64,000 nucleotides of DNA, from contig NZ_KB889967.1 of NCBI RefSeq assembly GCF_000372885.1, positions 3,733,430 to 3,797,429 of the forward strand. Direction: 5' to 3'. The position numbers and the translations under genes are program-made. Below, piece after piece: positions 55,706-64,000 of this stretch. Every line of letters begins with the position of its first letter. Positions within the stretch are counted from its first letter, which is position 1. The stretch comes from Methyloversatilis thermotolerans (GTDB lineage Bacteria; Pseudomonadota; Gammaproteobacteria; Burkholderiales; Rhodocyclaceae). The notes beneath the pieces are model-generated. The model did not search any database and was not told the origin of the DNA. It saw only the letters and a list, made by a program, of their open reading frames with translations.

Positions 55706-56851
55706 ATGGCGCTTTATAGAGGTGGCTCGTCCATCGCCCGTCGGGCATGGGTGGGATCGGGGCTGTTCCTGTCTGCTGGCCTGGCCCGGGCCGAAATGCG
55801 ATTCAATCTTCAGCAGCCGATCACCGAGCTCGGACAGACGGTGTATGACCTGCACCTGTTGATGACCATAGTCTGTGGCGTCATATTCGTCGCGGTATTC
55901 GGTGTCATGTTCTGGTCGGTGTTCGTACATCGCAAGTCCGCGGGCTACAAGGCAGCGACCTTCCACGAAAGCACCACGGTCGAAATCCTCTGGACCATCG
56001 TTCCCGTCTTCATCCTGCTCGGCATGGCATGGCCCGCCACCAAGACCATCCTGGCGATGCGGGATACCAGCAGCCCCGACATCACGATCAAGGCCACCGG
56101 CTATCAGTGGAAGTGGGGCTATGACTACCTGAAGGGCGAGGGTGAAGGCATCAGCTTCACCAGCAATCTGTCCACACCGCAGCCGCAGATACGCAACGAG
56201 GCGGGCAAGGGTGAGAACTACCTGCTCGAGGTCGATAACGAGCTGGTGGTGCCGGTGGGCAAGAAGGTGCGCATCCTGACTACCGCCAACGACGTGATCC
56301 ACGCATGGTGGGTGCCCGCGCTGGCGGTCAAGCAGGATGCCATACCCGGTTTCATCCGCGACACCTGGTTCCGCGCCGAACAGACCGGCGTGTTCAGGGG
56401 GCAGTGTGCCGAGCTGTGCGGCAAGGATCACGGCTACATGCCGGTGGTCGTGCGCGTGGTGACGCAGGACGAATATGTAGATTGGGTCGGCAAGAAGAAG
56501 GCGGAGCTGGCGGCTGCCGCGGATGATCCGAACAAGATGTATACGGTCGAGGAACTGGCGCCGCGCGGCGAAAAGATTTTCGCTGCCAACTGCGCTGCCT
56601 GTCATCAGGCCAACGGACAGGGCCTGCCGCCGGCCTTTCCGGCGCTGGATGGCTCCAAGGTCGTGCTGGGACCGCAGGACGGTCAGATCGATGTGCTGCT
56701 GCACGGTAGGCAGGGCACGGCGATGGCGTCGTTCAAGCACCTGAGCGACACCGAAATTGCGGCGGTCATCACCTACACTCGCAATAGCTGGAGCAACAAT
56801 ACCGGCGAGGTGGTGCAGCCGTCCGACATCAAGATGGCGCGCGAAGAATAG
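55706..56851 (+). CDS. coxB: Cytochrome c oxidase subunit II with fused cytochrome c domain
   Basis: The 381-residue protein has a signal peptide, two membrane helices, a CuA domain with ligands in DVIHAWW and CAELCGKDHGYMP, and a C-terminal cytochrome c domain with CAACH and a later Met (RQGTAMASF). The fused haem domain makes this a caa3-type oxidase. ATG 55706 is preferred to TTG 55700. Confidence 0.95.
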   Translation: MALYRGGSSIARRAWVGSGLFLSAGLARAEMRFNLQQPITELGQTVYDLHLLMTIVCGVIFVAVFGVMFWSVFVHRKSAGYKAATFHESTTVEILWTIVPVFILLGMAWPATKTILAMRDTSSPDITIKATGYQWKWGYDYLKGEGEGISFTSNLSTPQPQIRNEAGKGENYLLEVDNELVVPVGKKVRILTTANDVIHAWWVPALAVKQDAIPGFIRDTWFRAEQTGVFRGQCAELCGKDHGYMPVVVRVVTQDEYVDWVGKKKAELAAAADDPNKMYTVEELAPRGEKIFAANCAACHQANGQGLPPAFPALDGSKVVLGPQDGQIDVLLHGRQGTAMASFKHLSDTEIAAVITYTRNSWSNNTGEVVQPSDIKMAREE

Positions 56852-56900
56852 GCGGCCCCTCCGGGCGTTCAGTCACTTTTCAGATTTCGAGGAGATTCCA

Positions 56901-58490
56901 ATGGCTGCGATTCCGGGCGGTGCCGATCACGCGCACGACCACGGTCACGACCACCACCCCGGCGGCATCATGCGCTGGGTGACCACAACCAACCACAAGG
57001 ACATCGGTTCGATGTACCTGTGGTTCAGTTTCGCGATGTTCATCGTCGGCGGCATCATGGCGCTGGTCATCCGCGCCGAGCTGTTCCAGCCCGGTCTGCA
57101 GGTGGTCGACCCCGACCGCTTCAACCAGATGACCACGCTGCACGGCCTGATCATGGTGTTCGGTGCCATCATGCCGGCCTTCGTCGGCTTCGCGAACTGG
57201 ATGATTCCGCTCATGATCGGTGCCTCCGACATGGCGTTCGCGCGCATGAACAACTGGTCGTTCTGGCTGCTGCCACCGGCCGCCATCCTGCTGACGACCT
57301 CGCTGCTGGTGCCGGGCGGTGCCGCTGCATCGGGCTGGACCCTGTATCCGCCGCTGACGGTACAGATGGGCATCGGCATGGACATGGCCATCTTCGCGGT
57401 GCACATCCTGGGCATCTCGTCGATCATGGGGTCGATCAACATCGTCACCACGATCCTGAACATGCGCGCGCCGGGCATGACGCTGATGAAGATGCCGCTG
57501 TTCTGCTGGACCTGGCTCATCACCGCCTACCTGGTCATCGCCGTGATGCCGGTGCTGGCGGGTGCGGTGACCATGATCCTGACCGACCGCCACTTCGGAA
57601 CCAGCTTTTTCAATGCCGCAGGGGGCGGCGATCCGGTGCTGTACCAGCACATCTTCTGGTTCTTCGGCCACCCCGAGGTGTACATCATTGCCATTCCGGC
57701 CTTCGGCGTCGTGTCGCAGGTGATTCCCGCCTTCTCGCGCAAGCCGCTGTTCGGCTATGCGTCCATGGTTTACGCGACCTCGTCCATCGCCATCCTGTCT
57801 TTCATTGTGTGGGCGCACCACATGTACACGGTGGGCATGCCGGTGGCCGGCCAGCTCTACTTCATGTTCGCCACCATGCTGATCGCGGTGCCGACCGGTG
57901 TGAAGGTGTTCAACTGGGTGGCGACCATGTGGCGCGGTTCGCTCAGCTTCGAAACACCGATGCTGTTCTCCATCGGCTTCCTGTTCCTGTTCACGCTGGG
58001 CGGTTTTTCGGGACTGGTGCTGTCGATGACAGCGGTGGATGTGCAACTGCACGACAGCTATTACGTCGTGGCGCATTTCCATTACGTGATGGTGGCCGGT
58101 GCGCTGTTCTCGGCCTATGCCGGCGCCTACTACTGGCTGCCCAAATGGACCGGCCACATGTATGACGAAAAGCTGGGCAAGCTGCACTTCTGGCTGTCCA
58201 TCATCTTCTTCAACATGACCTTCTTCGTTCAGCACTTCCTGGGGTTGGCCGGCATGCCGCGACGCATCCCGGATTATTCGCTGCAGTTCGCCGAGTTCAA
58301 CATGATTTCGTCCATCGGTGCCTTCGGTTTCGGGCTGTCGCAACTGGTGTTCCTAGTTGTGGTGCTGAAGTGCCTTAAGGGTGGCGAGAAAGCGCCGGCC
58401 AAACCGTGGGACGGTGCGGAGGGACTGGAATGGACCGTGCCGTCGCCTGCACCACACCACACCTTCGAAACGCCGCCGGTGCTGAAGTGA
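56901..58490 (+). CDS. coxA: Cytochrome c oxidase subunit I
   Basis: The 529-residue haem-copper oxidase subunit has about twelve helices. CuB and active-site residues are in FWFFGHPEVYIIAIP and VWAHHMYTVG, and haem ligands in VVAHFHYVMVAG. The Glu in GHPEVY belongs to the D-channel of A1-type oxidases. The His-rich N-terminus (HAHDHGHDHHPGG) is unusual and could bind copper. ATG follows GAGGAGATTCCA. Confidence 0.97.
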   Translation: MAAIPGGADHAHDHGHDHHPGGIMRWVTTTNHKDIGSMYLWFSFAMFIVGGIMALVIRAELFQPGLQVVDPDRFNQMTTLHGLIMVFGAIMPAFVGFANWMIPLMIGASDMAFARMNNWSFWLLPPAAILLTTSLLVPGGAAASGWTLYPPLTVQMGIGMDMAIFAVHILGISSIMGSINIVTTILNMRAPGMTLMKMPLFCWTWLITAYLVIAVMPVLAGAVTMILTDRHFGTSFFNAAGGGDPVLYQHIFWFFGHPEVYIIAIPAFGVVSQVIPAFSRKPLFGYASMVYATSSIAILSFIVWAHHMYTVGMPVAGQLYFMFATMLIAVPTGVKVFNWVATMWRGSLSFETPMLFSIGFLFLFTLGGFSGLVLSMTAVDVQLHDSYYVVAHFHYVMVAGALFSAYAGAYYWLPKWTGHMYDEKLGKLHFWLSIIFFNMTFFVQHFLGLAGMPRRIPDYSLQFAEFNMISSIGAFGFGLSQLVFLVVVLKCLKGGEKAPAKPWDGAEGLEWTVPSPAPHHTFETPPVLK

Positions 58491-58507
58491 TCACCGGGGC
58501 GGAACGA

Positions 58508-58618
58508 ATGGACGAGGAACTGCGCCGGCGCAACCTGCGTACCGCCCTGTGGCTTGGTGCCACGGCGGTCGCGGTGTTCGTCGCCTTCGTCGCGCGCTAC
58601 GGGATGTCCGGACAATGA
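58508..58618 (+). CDS. Cytochrome oxidase small assembly protein
   Basis: The 36-residue protein has one membrane helix (ALWLGATAVAVFVAFVARYG) after a charged start MDEELRRRN. Its stop overlaps the ctaG start as ATGA. Very small proteins of this type sit between coxA and ctaG in betaproteobacteria and are annotated as oxidase assembly factors. They are easily missed because of size. Confidence 0.8.
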   Translation: MDEELRRRNLRTALWLGATAVAVFVAFVARYGMSGQ

Positions 58619-59196
58619 GCGAAGCGGGTGTCGGCGTTACCGAGCAGCGCAACCGTTCGACACTCGCGCGGCTGGTGGTGTCGGCCTGCCTCATGTTCGG
58701 CTTCGGTTACGCGCTGGTACCGTTCTACGAAAAGCTCTGTCAGGTGCTCGACGTAAACAACCTGAACAAGCAGGAGGGCGCACTGCCGGCCAATACCCAG
58801 GTCGATGCATCGCGCAGCGTCACCGTGGAATTCGACGCCAACCTTCATCGCCTGCCGTGGAGCTTCCGTCCGGTGACGCCGGCGACCACCGTGCATCCGG
58901 GCCAGATCGTGACCATCGAGTACGAAATCACGAACACCCGGGATGCCGCGGTGACCGGTCAGGCCATACCGAGCTACACGCCGTCGGCAGCGATGCAGTA
59001 CTTCCAGAAGCTCGAGTGTTTCTGTTTCAAGCAGCAGACGCTGGCCCCCGGGGAAACGCGACGCATGCCGGTCGCCTTCCTGGTGTCGCCGTCACTGCCC
59101 AAGGATATCGGCACCATCACGCTCTCATACACCTTCTTCGAGGTGCCGGGAGCGAGTGCCGCTGCGACGCCCGTCCGGCCGGCAGGAGGCGGGTGA
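58615..59196 (+). CDS. ctaG: Cytochrome c oxidase assembly protein CtaG (Cox11)
   Basis: The 193-residue protein has one membrane helix (LVVSACLMFGFGYALVPFY) and a periplasmic immunoglobulin-like domain with the copper site CFCF. It delivers copper to CuB of subunit I. The pattern VPFYEKLCQV is typical of Cox11. Confidence 0.95.
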   Translation: MSEAGVGVTEQRNRSTLARLVVSACLMFGFGYALVPFYEKLCQVLDVNNLNKQEGALPANTQVDASRSVTVEFDANLHRLPWSFRPVTPATTVHPGQIVTIEYEITNTRDAAVTGQAIPSYTPSAAMQYFQKLECFCFKQQTLAPGETRRMPVAFLVSPSLPKDIGTITLSYTFFEVPGASAAATPVRPAGGG

Positions 59197-59390
59197 GCGC
59201 GGTGGCCGGTTTCGTCAGGAATGTGGTGACGGTGTTGTCCGCCTTCGTCGGCATACGCAGAAAGCAGGATCACGACGAGGCCGCCGCATCACTGACGCCG
59301 CTGCAGGTCATCGTCACCGGGGTGCTGCTCGCGGCTGCCTTCGTGGCGATCTTGATTCTGGGTGTGAGGATTCTGATCCGGATTGCTTGA
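59193..59390 (+). CDS. DUF2970 small membrane protein
   Basis: The 65-residue protein starts with GTG overlapping the ctaG stop (GTGA), with AGGAGG upstream. It has a positively charged middle (GIRRKQDHDE) and a C-terminal helix (VTGVLLAAAFVAILILGVRI). DUF2970 genes lie regularly between ctaG and coxC. Confidence 0.82.
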   Translation: MSAVAGFVRNVVTVLSAFVGIRRKQDHDEAAASLTPLQVIVTGVLLAAAFVAILILGVRILIRIA

Positions 59391-59415
59391 GTCACCAACC
59401 GTAAGGAAAAGGATA

Positions 59416-60282
59416 ATGAGCTCGCAAACGCCACAGCAAGCCCCGTATTACTACGTACCCGCTCCATCGACCTATCCCATCACGGGCTCGGTCGCGCTCT
59501 TCCTGTTCGCGCTGGGATCCGTGCTCACGATGAACAAGCTGGCGGGAGGGCCCTATGTGCTGGGCGCCGGTCTGCTTGTCCTGTTCTACATGATGTTCAG
59601 CTGGTTCGGCAAAGTCGCGCACGAATCCGAGGCCGGGCTCTACAGCAAGCGCGTCGGGCTGTCCTTCCGCTGGAGCATGGGCTGGTTCATCTTTTCCGAG
59701 GTGATGTTCTTCGCTGCGTTCTTCGGCGCGCTGTTCTACGCCCGTGTGCTGGCCATGCCGGATCTCGCCAGTCTTGAGAACCAGGCGCTGTTGTGGCCGA
59801 ACGCAAATGCCGTCTGGCCGAATGCGGGGCCGGCCTATGACGGGGACCCGTTCACGCCCATGGGGGCATGGGGCATCCCTGCAATCAACACCTTGCTGCT
59901 GCTGACTTCGGGGGTCACGCTGACCTGGGCGCATCACGGATTGCTGCACAACCGCCGCGGGCAGCTCAAGCTGGGACTGTTCCTGACGATTGCGCTCGGT
60001 GTCGTGTTCCTGGCTCTGCAGGTGTACGAATACATGCATGCCTACTCGGAGCTGAATGTCAAGCTCACCACCGGGATTTTCGGTTCAGTGTTCTATATGT
60101 TGACCGGTTTCCACGGTTTTCATGTCACTATTGGTGCAACCATGCTGATCGTGATACTGTGCCGCGTCTTTGCGGGGCATTTCACGCCCGACAACCACTT
60201 CGCTTTTGAGGCCGTCGCGTGGTACTGGCACTTCGTCGACGTGGTCTGGCTGCTGCTGTTCGTTGTCGTATACTGGATTTGA
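59416..60282 (+). CDS. coxC: Cytochrome c oxidase subunit III
   Basis: The 288-residue protein has seven membrane helices and the subunit III pattern: SEVMFFAAFFGALFYAR, VTLTWAHHGLL, LTGFHGFHVTIG and FEAVAWYWHFVDVVW. ATG follows AAGGAAAAGGATA. It closes the first oxidase transcript. Confidence 0.96.
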   Translation: MSSQTPQQAPYYYVPAPSTYPITGSVALFLFALGSVLTMNKLAGGPYVLGAGLLVLFYMMFSWFGKVAHESEAGLYSKRVGLSFRWSMGWFIFSEVMFFAAFFGALFYARVLAMPDLASLENQALLWPNANAVWPNAGPAYDGDPFTPMGAWGIPAINTLLLLTSGVTLTWAHHGLLHNRRGQLKLGLFLTIALGVVFLALQVYEYMHAYSELNVKLTTGIFGSVFYMLTGFHGFHVTIGATMLIVILCRVFAGHFTPDNHFAFEAVAWYWHFVDVVWLLLFVVVYWI

Positions 60283-60356
60283 TCGAGGGTCAAAACGGGA
60301 TCTGCGAGGAGGAGAGTGGGCCGAGGAAGATAAGAGCCCTTATAAAATAAACGCTC

Positions 60357-60387
60357 AGCGCCACACATCGTGTGGCGCTTTTTTTTA
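60357..60387 (+). terminator. Rho-independent terminator after coxC
   Basis: A perfect stem AGCGCCACAC/GTGTGGCGCT with a 3-base loop is followed by eight T residues, 75 bp past coxC. It separates the oxidase subunit genes from the assembly genes. Confidence 0.93.
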
Positions 60388-60486
60388 TCTGTCCATCAGG
60401 ACCGCACAGGTCGCTTGCGCGCAATGCGCAATCGCCATTGCGCGGGGTCCGGCAGCACCGTTCGCTGCGGTGTCCGGTGTCGACGG

Positions 60487-60681
60487 TCAGAGCTTGCCGG
60501 TGATGAAGCCGAAGCGGTATCCGGCCATCAGCAGCATGAACAGCGTCATCGACAGGCCGACGCGTATCGCCAGCGAGCGCAACATGCGGCTTGAGTTTCC
60601 TGTGTCGCGGAACAGGAAGAACAGCGCCGATCCCAGGCTGCCGATGACCAGCAGCAACATCGCGATGACGACGAAACGCAT
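60487..60681 (-). CDS. DUF2909 twin-helix membrane protein
   Basis: The 64-residue protein has two membrane helices: VVIAMLLLVIGSLGSALFFL and VGLSMTLFMLLMAGYRFGFI. DUF2909 proteins lie beside SURF1 in betaproteobacterial cox clusters. It is on the opposite strand, divergent from SURF1 with 167 bp between. ATG 60681 follows a GGAGGAGGAAAC ribosome-binding region. Confidence 0.82.
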   Translation of the reverse strand: MRFVVIAMLLLVIGSLGSALFFLFRDTGNSSRMLRSLAIRVGLSMTLFMLLMAGYRFGFITGKL

Positions 60682-60848
60682 CGTTTCCTCCTCTCCTTGC
60701 AGACCTTGTCGTGCGACCCGGCGCGCCTCTGCGCGACCGTGCTTCGCCACCGGTCCGGTTGTGCGCTGCGACAGGTGTTATTGCGCAGATCCATGTACTG
60801 TCGACCTGTCTTCGACAACGACAGTGTATCCCCACGGATCTGAATGTG

Positions 60849-61568
60849 ATGTTGAAGTTCGAGTGTGCCAGCCGTTCATTCGAGATCCGACCGTTACCCG
60901 CGCTCGCCTGTCTCGTCGTCATCGCGCTCACCCTGTCGGCGGCGCGCTGGCAGACCGCTCGTGCCCATTACAAGCAGTCCCTGTCGGATGCCTATCAGGC
61001 GAATCAGAATGCGCCGGTCCGCGTGCTTTCACCCGGTACCCCCGACATGCCGGATGAGTTTTCGAGGGTCAGTCTCACGGGTCACTGGCGCAGCGACTGG
61101 CTCATCTATGCCGACAACCAGGTCAGATCCGGGCGACCGGGCTTCGCCATCTTCATGCCGCTGTGTGCAGCGAGCGGCTGCGTGCTCGTTTCGCGCGGCT
61201 GGCTTCCGCAGCGGACAAGGCGCGACGAGTTGCCGCCGGTGAAGACACCGACCGATGAAGTGACCGTCGAAGGGCGGGTAGGCAACGGCCGACCCAGGTT
61301 CGTCGAACTGTCGCCAGAATCGATGCAGGGCCGCGTGTGGCAGAACGTGACGGTCGATCGCGTGGCCGCCGTGTCGGGGCTGGTGCTGTCACCCTTCATC
61401 GTGGTGCGCAGCGACCCGTCGGACGACGGTCTGCTGCGCGATACCGCCGAGCCCGATTTCGGCATCGACAAGCACTGGATGTATGCCGTGCAGTGGTATG
61501 GGTTCGCCATCGTCACGCTGGTGTTCGGGCTGTATGCCGCGATGAGGAAGAAGGGAGGTTCCGCGTGA
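60849..61568 (+). CDS. SURF1 family cytochrome oxidase assembly protein
   Basis: The 239-residue protein has two membrane helices (near residues 15-32 and 213-232) and the SURF1 periplasmic domain with VSLTGHW, VLVSRGWLP and KHWMYAVQWYGFA. SURF1 helps place haem a in subunit I. It starts an assembly transcript SURF1-SCO-like-ctaA-ctaB. Confidence 0.92.
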   Translation: MLKFECASRSFEIRPLPALACLVVIALTLSAARWQTARAHYKQSLSDAYQANQNAPVRVLSPGTPDMPDEFSRVSLTGHWRSDWLIYADNQVRSGRPGFAIFMPLCAASGCVLVSRGWLPQRTRRDELPPVKTPTDEVTVEGRVGNGRPRFVELSPESMQGRVWQNVTVDRVAAVSGLVLSPFIVVRSDPSDDGLLRDTAEPDFGIDKHWMYAVQWYGFAIVTLVFGLYAAMRKKGGSA

Positions 61569-62122
61569 AGGGAAGGAAGGTGCTGTGGGGCATCGCGCTG
61601 GTGTGCGTGCTCCCCGTCGTTGCATCGTATGTGCTGTACTTCCTGTGGCGGCCTGACAGCACGACCAACTATGGTCAGTTGCTCGATCCGCGCCCCCTCC
61701 CGGCAGAGCGGTTGACGACGGTGGACGGTCAGCCCTTCGATTTCTCGAGCGTCAAGGGGCGGTGGGTGCTGGTGCTGGCCGAAGGCGCATCGTGCGACGC
61801 GGAATGCGAACAGGCGCTGTATTTCATCCGTCAGGTACGCAAGGCGCAGGGCGAGCATCAGGCGCGTATCGAACGGGTGTGGCTGCTGACCGACGCGGCC
61901 ACCCCGAGGCGCGAACTGCTGGGCGCGATCGATGGCACTTACGTCGTCCGCGCCGCGGGATCGGCCACCGTCGCCTTGTTCGACGCGCAGCGAGATGACC
62001 ATTCGGCCATTCATCTCGTTGACCCGCTGGGCCAGGTCATGATGCGCTATCCGGAGCAGCCGGATCCCAAGAAGATGATCAAGGACTTCCAGCGCCTGAT
62101 GAAATATTCGAGGTTGGGCTGA
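61565..62122 (+). CDS. SCO/thioredoxin-like membrane protein of the cox cluster
   Basis: The 185-residue protein has one N-terminal membrane helix (WGIALVCVLPVVASYVLYFL) and a thioredoxin-like domain. Where SCO proteins have a copper-binding CxxxC, this has CDAEC in LAEGASCDAECEQAL. I could not confirm a matching downstream His. The GTG start overlaps the SURF1 stop (GTGA). Its place between SURF1 and ctaA supports a role in oxidase copper or redox handling. Confidence 0.78.
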   Translation: MKGRKVLWGIALVCVLPVVASYVLYFLWRPDSTTNYGQLLDPRPLPAERLTTVDGQPFDFSSVKGRWVLVLAEGASCDAECEQALYFIRQVRKAQGEHQARIERVWLLTDAATPRRELLGAIDGTYVVRAAGSATVALFDAQRDDHSAIHLVDPLGQVMMRYPEQPDPKKMIKDFQRLMKYSRLG

Positions 62123-63138
62123 TGATTGCCTATCGACGCCTGCTGCTCGCCACCATTGCGATGACCTTCTGCCTCATCGTACTGGGTGCCTACGTGAGAT
62201 TGTCGGATGCCGGACTGGGCTGTCCGGACTGGCCGGGATGCTACGGCCAGGTTTCGGTCATCCACGCGTCCGAACACATATCGGCGGCGCAGGAAGCCAA
62301 CCCTCACGGTCCGGTCACCTTTGCCAAGGCGTGGAAGGAAATGATCCACCGCTATTTCGCCGGCGTCGTCGGCCTGTGCATCGTCGGTATCGCGGTGCTG
62401 GCGTGGCGCCACCGGCAGGAGCGCGGAAGCTCGCCGCTGCTCGCCACGCTGTTGGTCGGAGTGCTCGTCGTGCAGGCCCTGTTCGGCAAATGGACGGTCA
62501 CCATGCTGCTGAAGCCGGCCATCGTGACCGGTCACCTGCTCGGCGGTCTGACCGTGCTGTCCCTGCTCGTATGGCTCTACGCGCGGACTCAGCGTCCGTG
62601 GCGACAGGCGGTCAGCCCGGGTCTGAAGCTGGCGGCCGCGGCCGCTTTCCTGGTGCTGGGCATGCAGGTGACCCTGGGCGGCTGGGTCAGTACCAATTAC
62701 GCGGCACTCGCCTGTACCGATCTGCCGACCTGTCACGGCGAATGGGTGCCGGACATGGATGTCCGCAACGGTTTTCATGTCGTGCGCGAACTGGGCATGA
62801 GCCCGGAAGGCGACACGCTGGACATGACGGCGCTGACTGCCATCCACTGGATGCATCGCGTCGGCGCCGTGATCACGCTCCTCGTGCTCGGATCCTTCGC
62901 GGTCGCGCTGATCCGTGCCGGTCAGGCGGGCGCCGGCGGCATGCTGCTCCTGTTGCTGGGCACGCAGATCGCGCTGGGTGCCGCCAATGTATTGCTGAGC
63001 CTGCCGTTGCCGCTGGCGGCGGCTCACAATGGGGGCGCCGCTGCCCTCGTCGTCATGATGGTATTGATCAACTACAAGGCACGCACATCAGCGCAGCCAC
63101 GACTGGCAGGAGTGTTCCATGAAAGCACTGCGGCTTGA
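62122..63138 (+). CDS. ctaA: Haem A synthase (COX15/CtaA)
   Basis: The 338-residue membrane protein has eight helices and the family pattern: [49 protein letters not shown] and IHWMHRVGA. It oxidises haem O to haem A. The ATG overlaps the preceding stop by one base. Confidence 0.95.
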   Translation: MIAYRRLLLATIAMTFCLIVLGAYVRLSDAGLGCPDWPGCYGQVSVIHASEHISAAQEANPHGPVTFAKAWKEMIHRYFAGVVGLCIVGIAVLAWRHRQERGSSPLLATLLVGVLVVQALFGKWTVTMLLKPAIVTGHLLGGLTVLSLLVWLYARTQRPWRQAVSPGLKLAAAAAFLVLGMQVTLGGWVSTNYAALACTDLPTCHGEWVPDMDVRNGFHVVRELGMSPEGDTLDMTALTAIHWMHRVGAVITLLVLGSFAVALIRAGQAGAGGMLLLLLGTQIALGAANVLLSLPLPLAAAHNGGAAALVVMMVLINYKARTSAQPRLAGVFHESTAA

Positions 63139-64000
63139 CGTTCATCCACTTTCGCTCAAGTTCTCGAATTACCTGCAGCTGACCAAGCCGCGGGTCGTGT
63201 CCTTGATCGTGTTCTGTGCGGTCATCGGCATGTTCCTCGCGATTCCTTCCGGCCTGCCGGACATGGCGGTCGTGTGCGCGGCCACTCTCGGCATCGCGCT
63301 GGTGGCGGGCGCTGCCGCCGCGGTGAACTGTCTGGTGGAACAGAAGATCGATGCGCTGATGGCGCGCACCCGCGCGCGTCCGCTGCCGCGTGGCGAAGTG
63401 AATTCGCTGGAGACGCTGCTCCTGTCGGGCGTGGTCGGCGGGGCCGGCCTGTCGCTGCTCTACCACTGGGTGAATCCGCTGACCATGTGGCTCACCCTGG
63501 CGACCTTCATCGGCTATGCCGTCATCTACACCGTGTTCCTGAAGCCCGCGACACCACAGAACATCGTGATCGGCGGCGCATCCGGCGCGATGCCGCCGGT
63601 ACTCGGCTGGGCGGCAGTGACCGGCGAGGTGTCGTCGGATGCGCTGCTGCTTTTCCTCATCATCTTCGCATGGACGCCGCCGCACTTCTGGGCGCTGGCC
63701 CTGTACCGCACCCAGGAATACGCCCGCGCCGGCCTGCCCATGCTGCCGGTCACGCACGGCTCCGAGTACACGCGGCTGCAGGTATTCCTGTACACGCTCA
63801 TCCTGTTCGCGGTCACCCTGCTGCCGTTCGCGTCACGCATGAGCGGCCCGTTCTATCTGCTGTCCGCCGTGCTGCTGTCGGGTACCTTCGTCACTTACGG
63901 CTGGCGGCTCATGCATCATTATTCGGATGCGCTCGCACGCCGTACCTTCCGCTTCTCGCTGTGGCATCTTTCGCTGCTGTTTGCGGCCCTGCTGATCGAT
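63119..64000 (+). CDS. ctaB: Protohaem IX farnesyltransferase (haem O synthase), partial
   Basis: The frame is open to the window edge; 294 codons are present, nearly the whole protein. It has the UbiA-type prenyltransferase motif [14 protein letters not shown] and the second acidic region near [14 protein letters not shown]. It converts haem B to haem O for CtaA. ATG 63119 lies 20 bases inside the end of ctaA. Confidence 0.94.
   Translation, partial: MKALRLDVHPLSLKFSNYLQLTKPRVVSLIVFCAVIGMFLAIPSGLPDMAVVCAATLGIALVAGAAAAVNCLVEQKIDALMARTRARPLPRGEVNSLETLLLSGVVGGAGLSLLYHWVNPLTMWLTLATFIGYAVIYTVFLKPATPQNIVIGGASGAMPPVLGWAAVTGEVSSDALLLFLIIFAWTPPHFWALALYRTQEYARAGLPMLPVTHGSEYTRLQVFLYTLILFAVTLLPFASRMSGPFYLLSAVLLSGTFVTYGWRLMHHYSDALARRTFRFSLWHLSLLFAALLID

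Overview
The window is GC-rich, densely coded DNA of a methylotrophic betaproteobacterium. Its content (two lanthanide-type XoxF methanol dehydrogenases, an mxaRSACKL set, a trimethylamine/TMAO/dimethylamine pathway, and a caa3-type oxidase operon with Cox11 and DUF2244) fits a Methyloversatilis-like member of the Rhodocyclales or a near relative. This placement is inferred from gene families; no database was searched.

Layout: 0-3.2 kb holds the end of a hybrid histidine kinase and a REC-PAS-GGDEF-EAL protein. 3.3-17.1 kb is a methanol oxidation locus, all on the minus strand. In transcription order it runs mxaR, mxaS, mxaA, mxaC, mxaK, mxaL, xoxF, a repeat array, a second near-identical xoxF, xoxJ, an exported trypsin-like protease with TPRs, and an exported protein of unknown function. 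No mxaF, mxaI, mxaG or xoxG is present. 17.3-23.4 kb encodes an FKBP isomerase, TamA and TamB.

23.5-26.7 kb is an accessory island: a small integron-like cassette cluster without an integrase. At two attC core sites it carries deleted IS1182-type elements with CGTT duplications. One of these remnants contains a BrnT/BrnA toxin-antitoxin pair. A third cassette is cut by an IS3 fragment. 26.8-30.5 kb has an AraC regulator, a divergent duplicated SnoaL-like exported protein, a LapA-like protein and an MFS transporter. 30.6-33.1 kb is a REP/BIME array of about 121-bp units. It is interrupted by a decayed IS110-family element lying exactly inside one REP palindrome, with a possible bridge RNA.

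33.1-44.6 kb is a methylated-amine locus: dmmDABC (dimethylamine monooxygenase), a GFA-family protein, tdm (TMAO demethylase), tmm (trimethylamine monooxygenase), a TorF-type porin and an APC permease. Three promoters in it share a 30-bp element just upstream of a -35/-10 pair. The expected flow is TMA to TMAO to DMA plus formaldehyde, then to MMA plus formaldehyde. A histidine kinase and an ANTAR response regulator follow.

47-55 kb is housekeeping: dgkA, tpx, a DUF3426 protein, prmA, accC, accB, aroQ, a TlpA-like thioredoxin, a conserved hypothetical and mpl. 55.2-64 kb is the cytochrome c oxidase operon and its assembly genes: DUF2244, coxB with fused cytochrome c, coxA, a small assembly protein, ctaG, DUF2970, coxC, then SURF1, a SCO-like protein, ctaA and ctaB (cut by the window end). 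The periplasmic dehydrogenases, the amine oxidation enzymes and the oxidase fit together as a one-carbon oxidising, oxygen-respiring metabolism.
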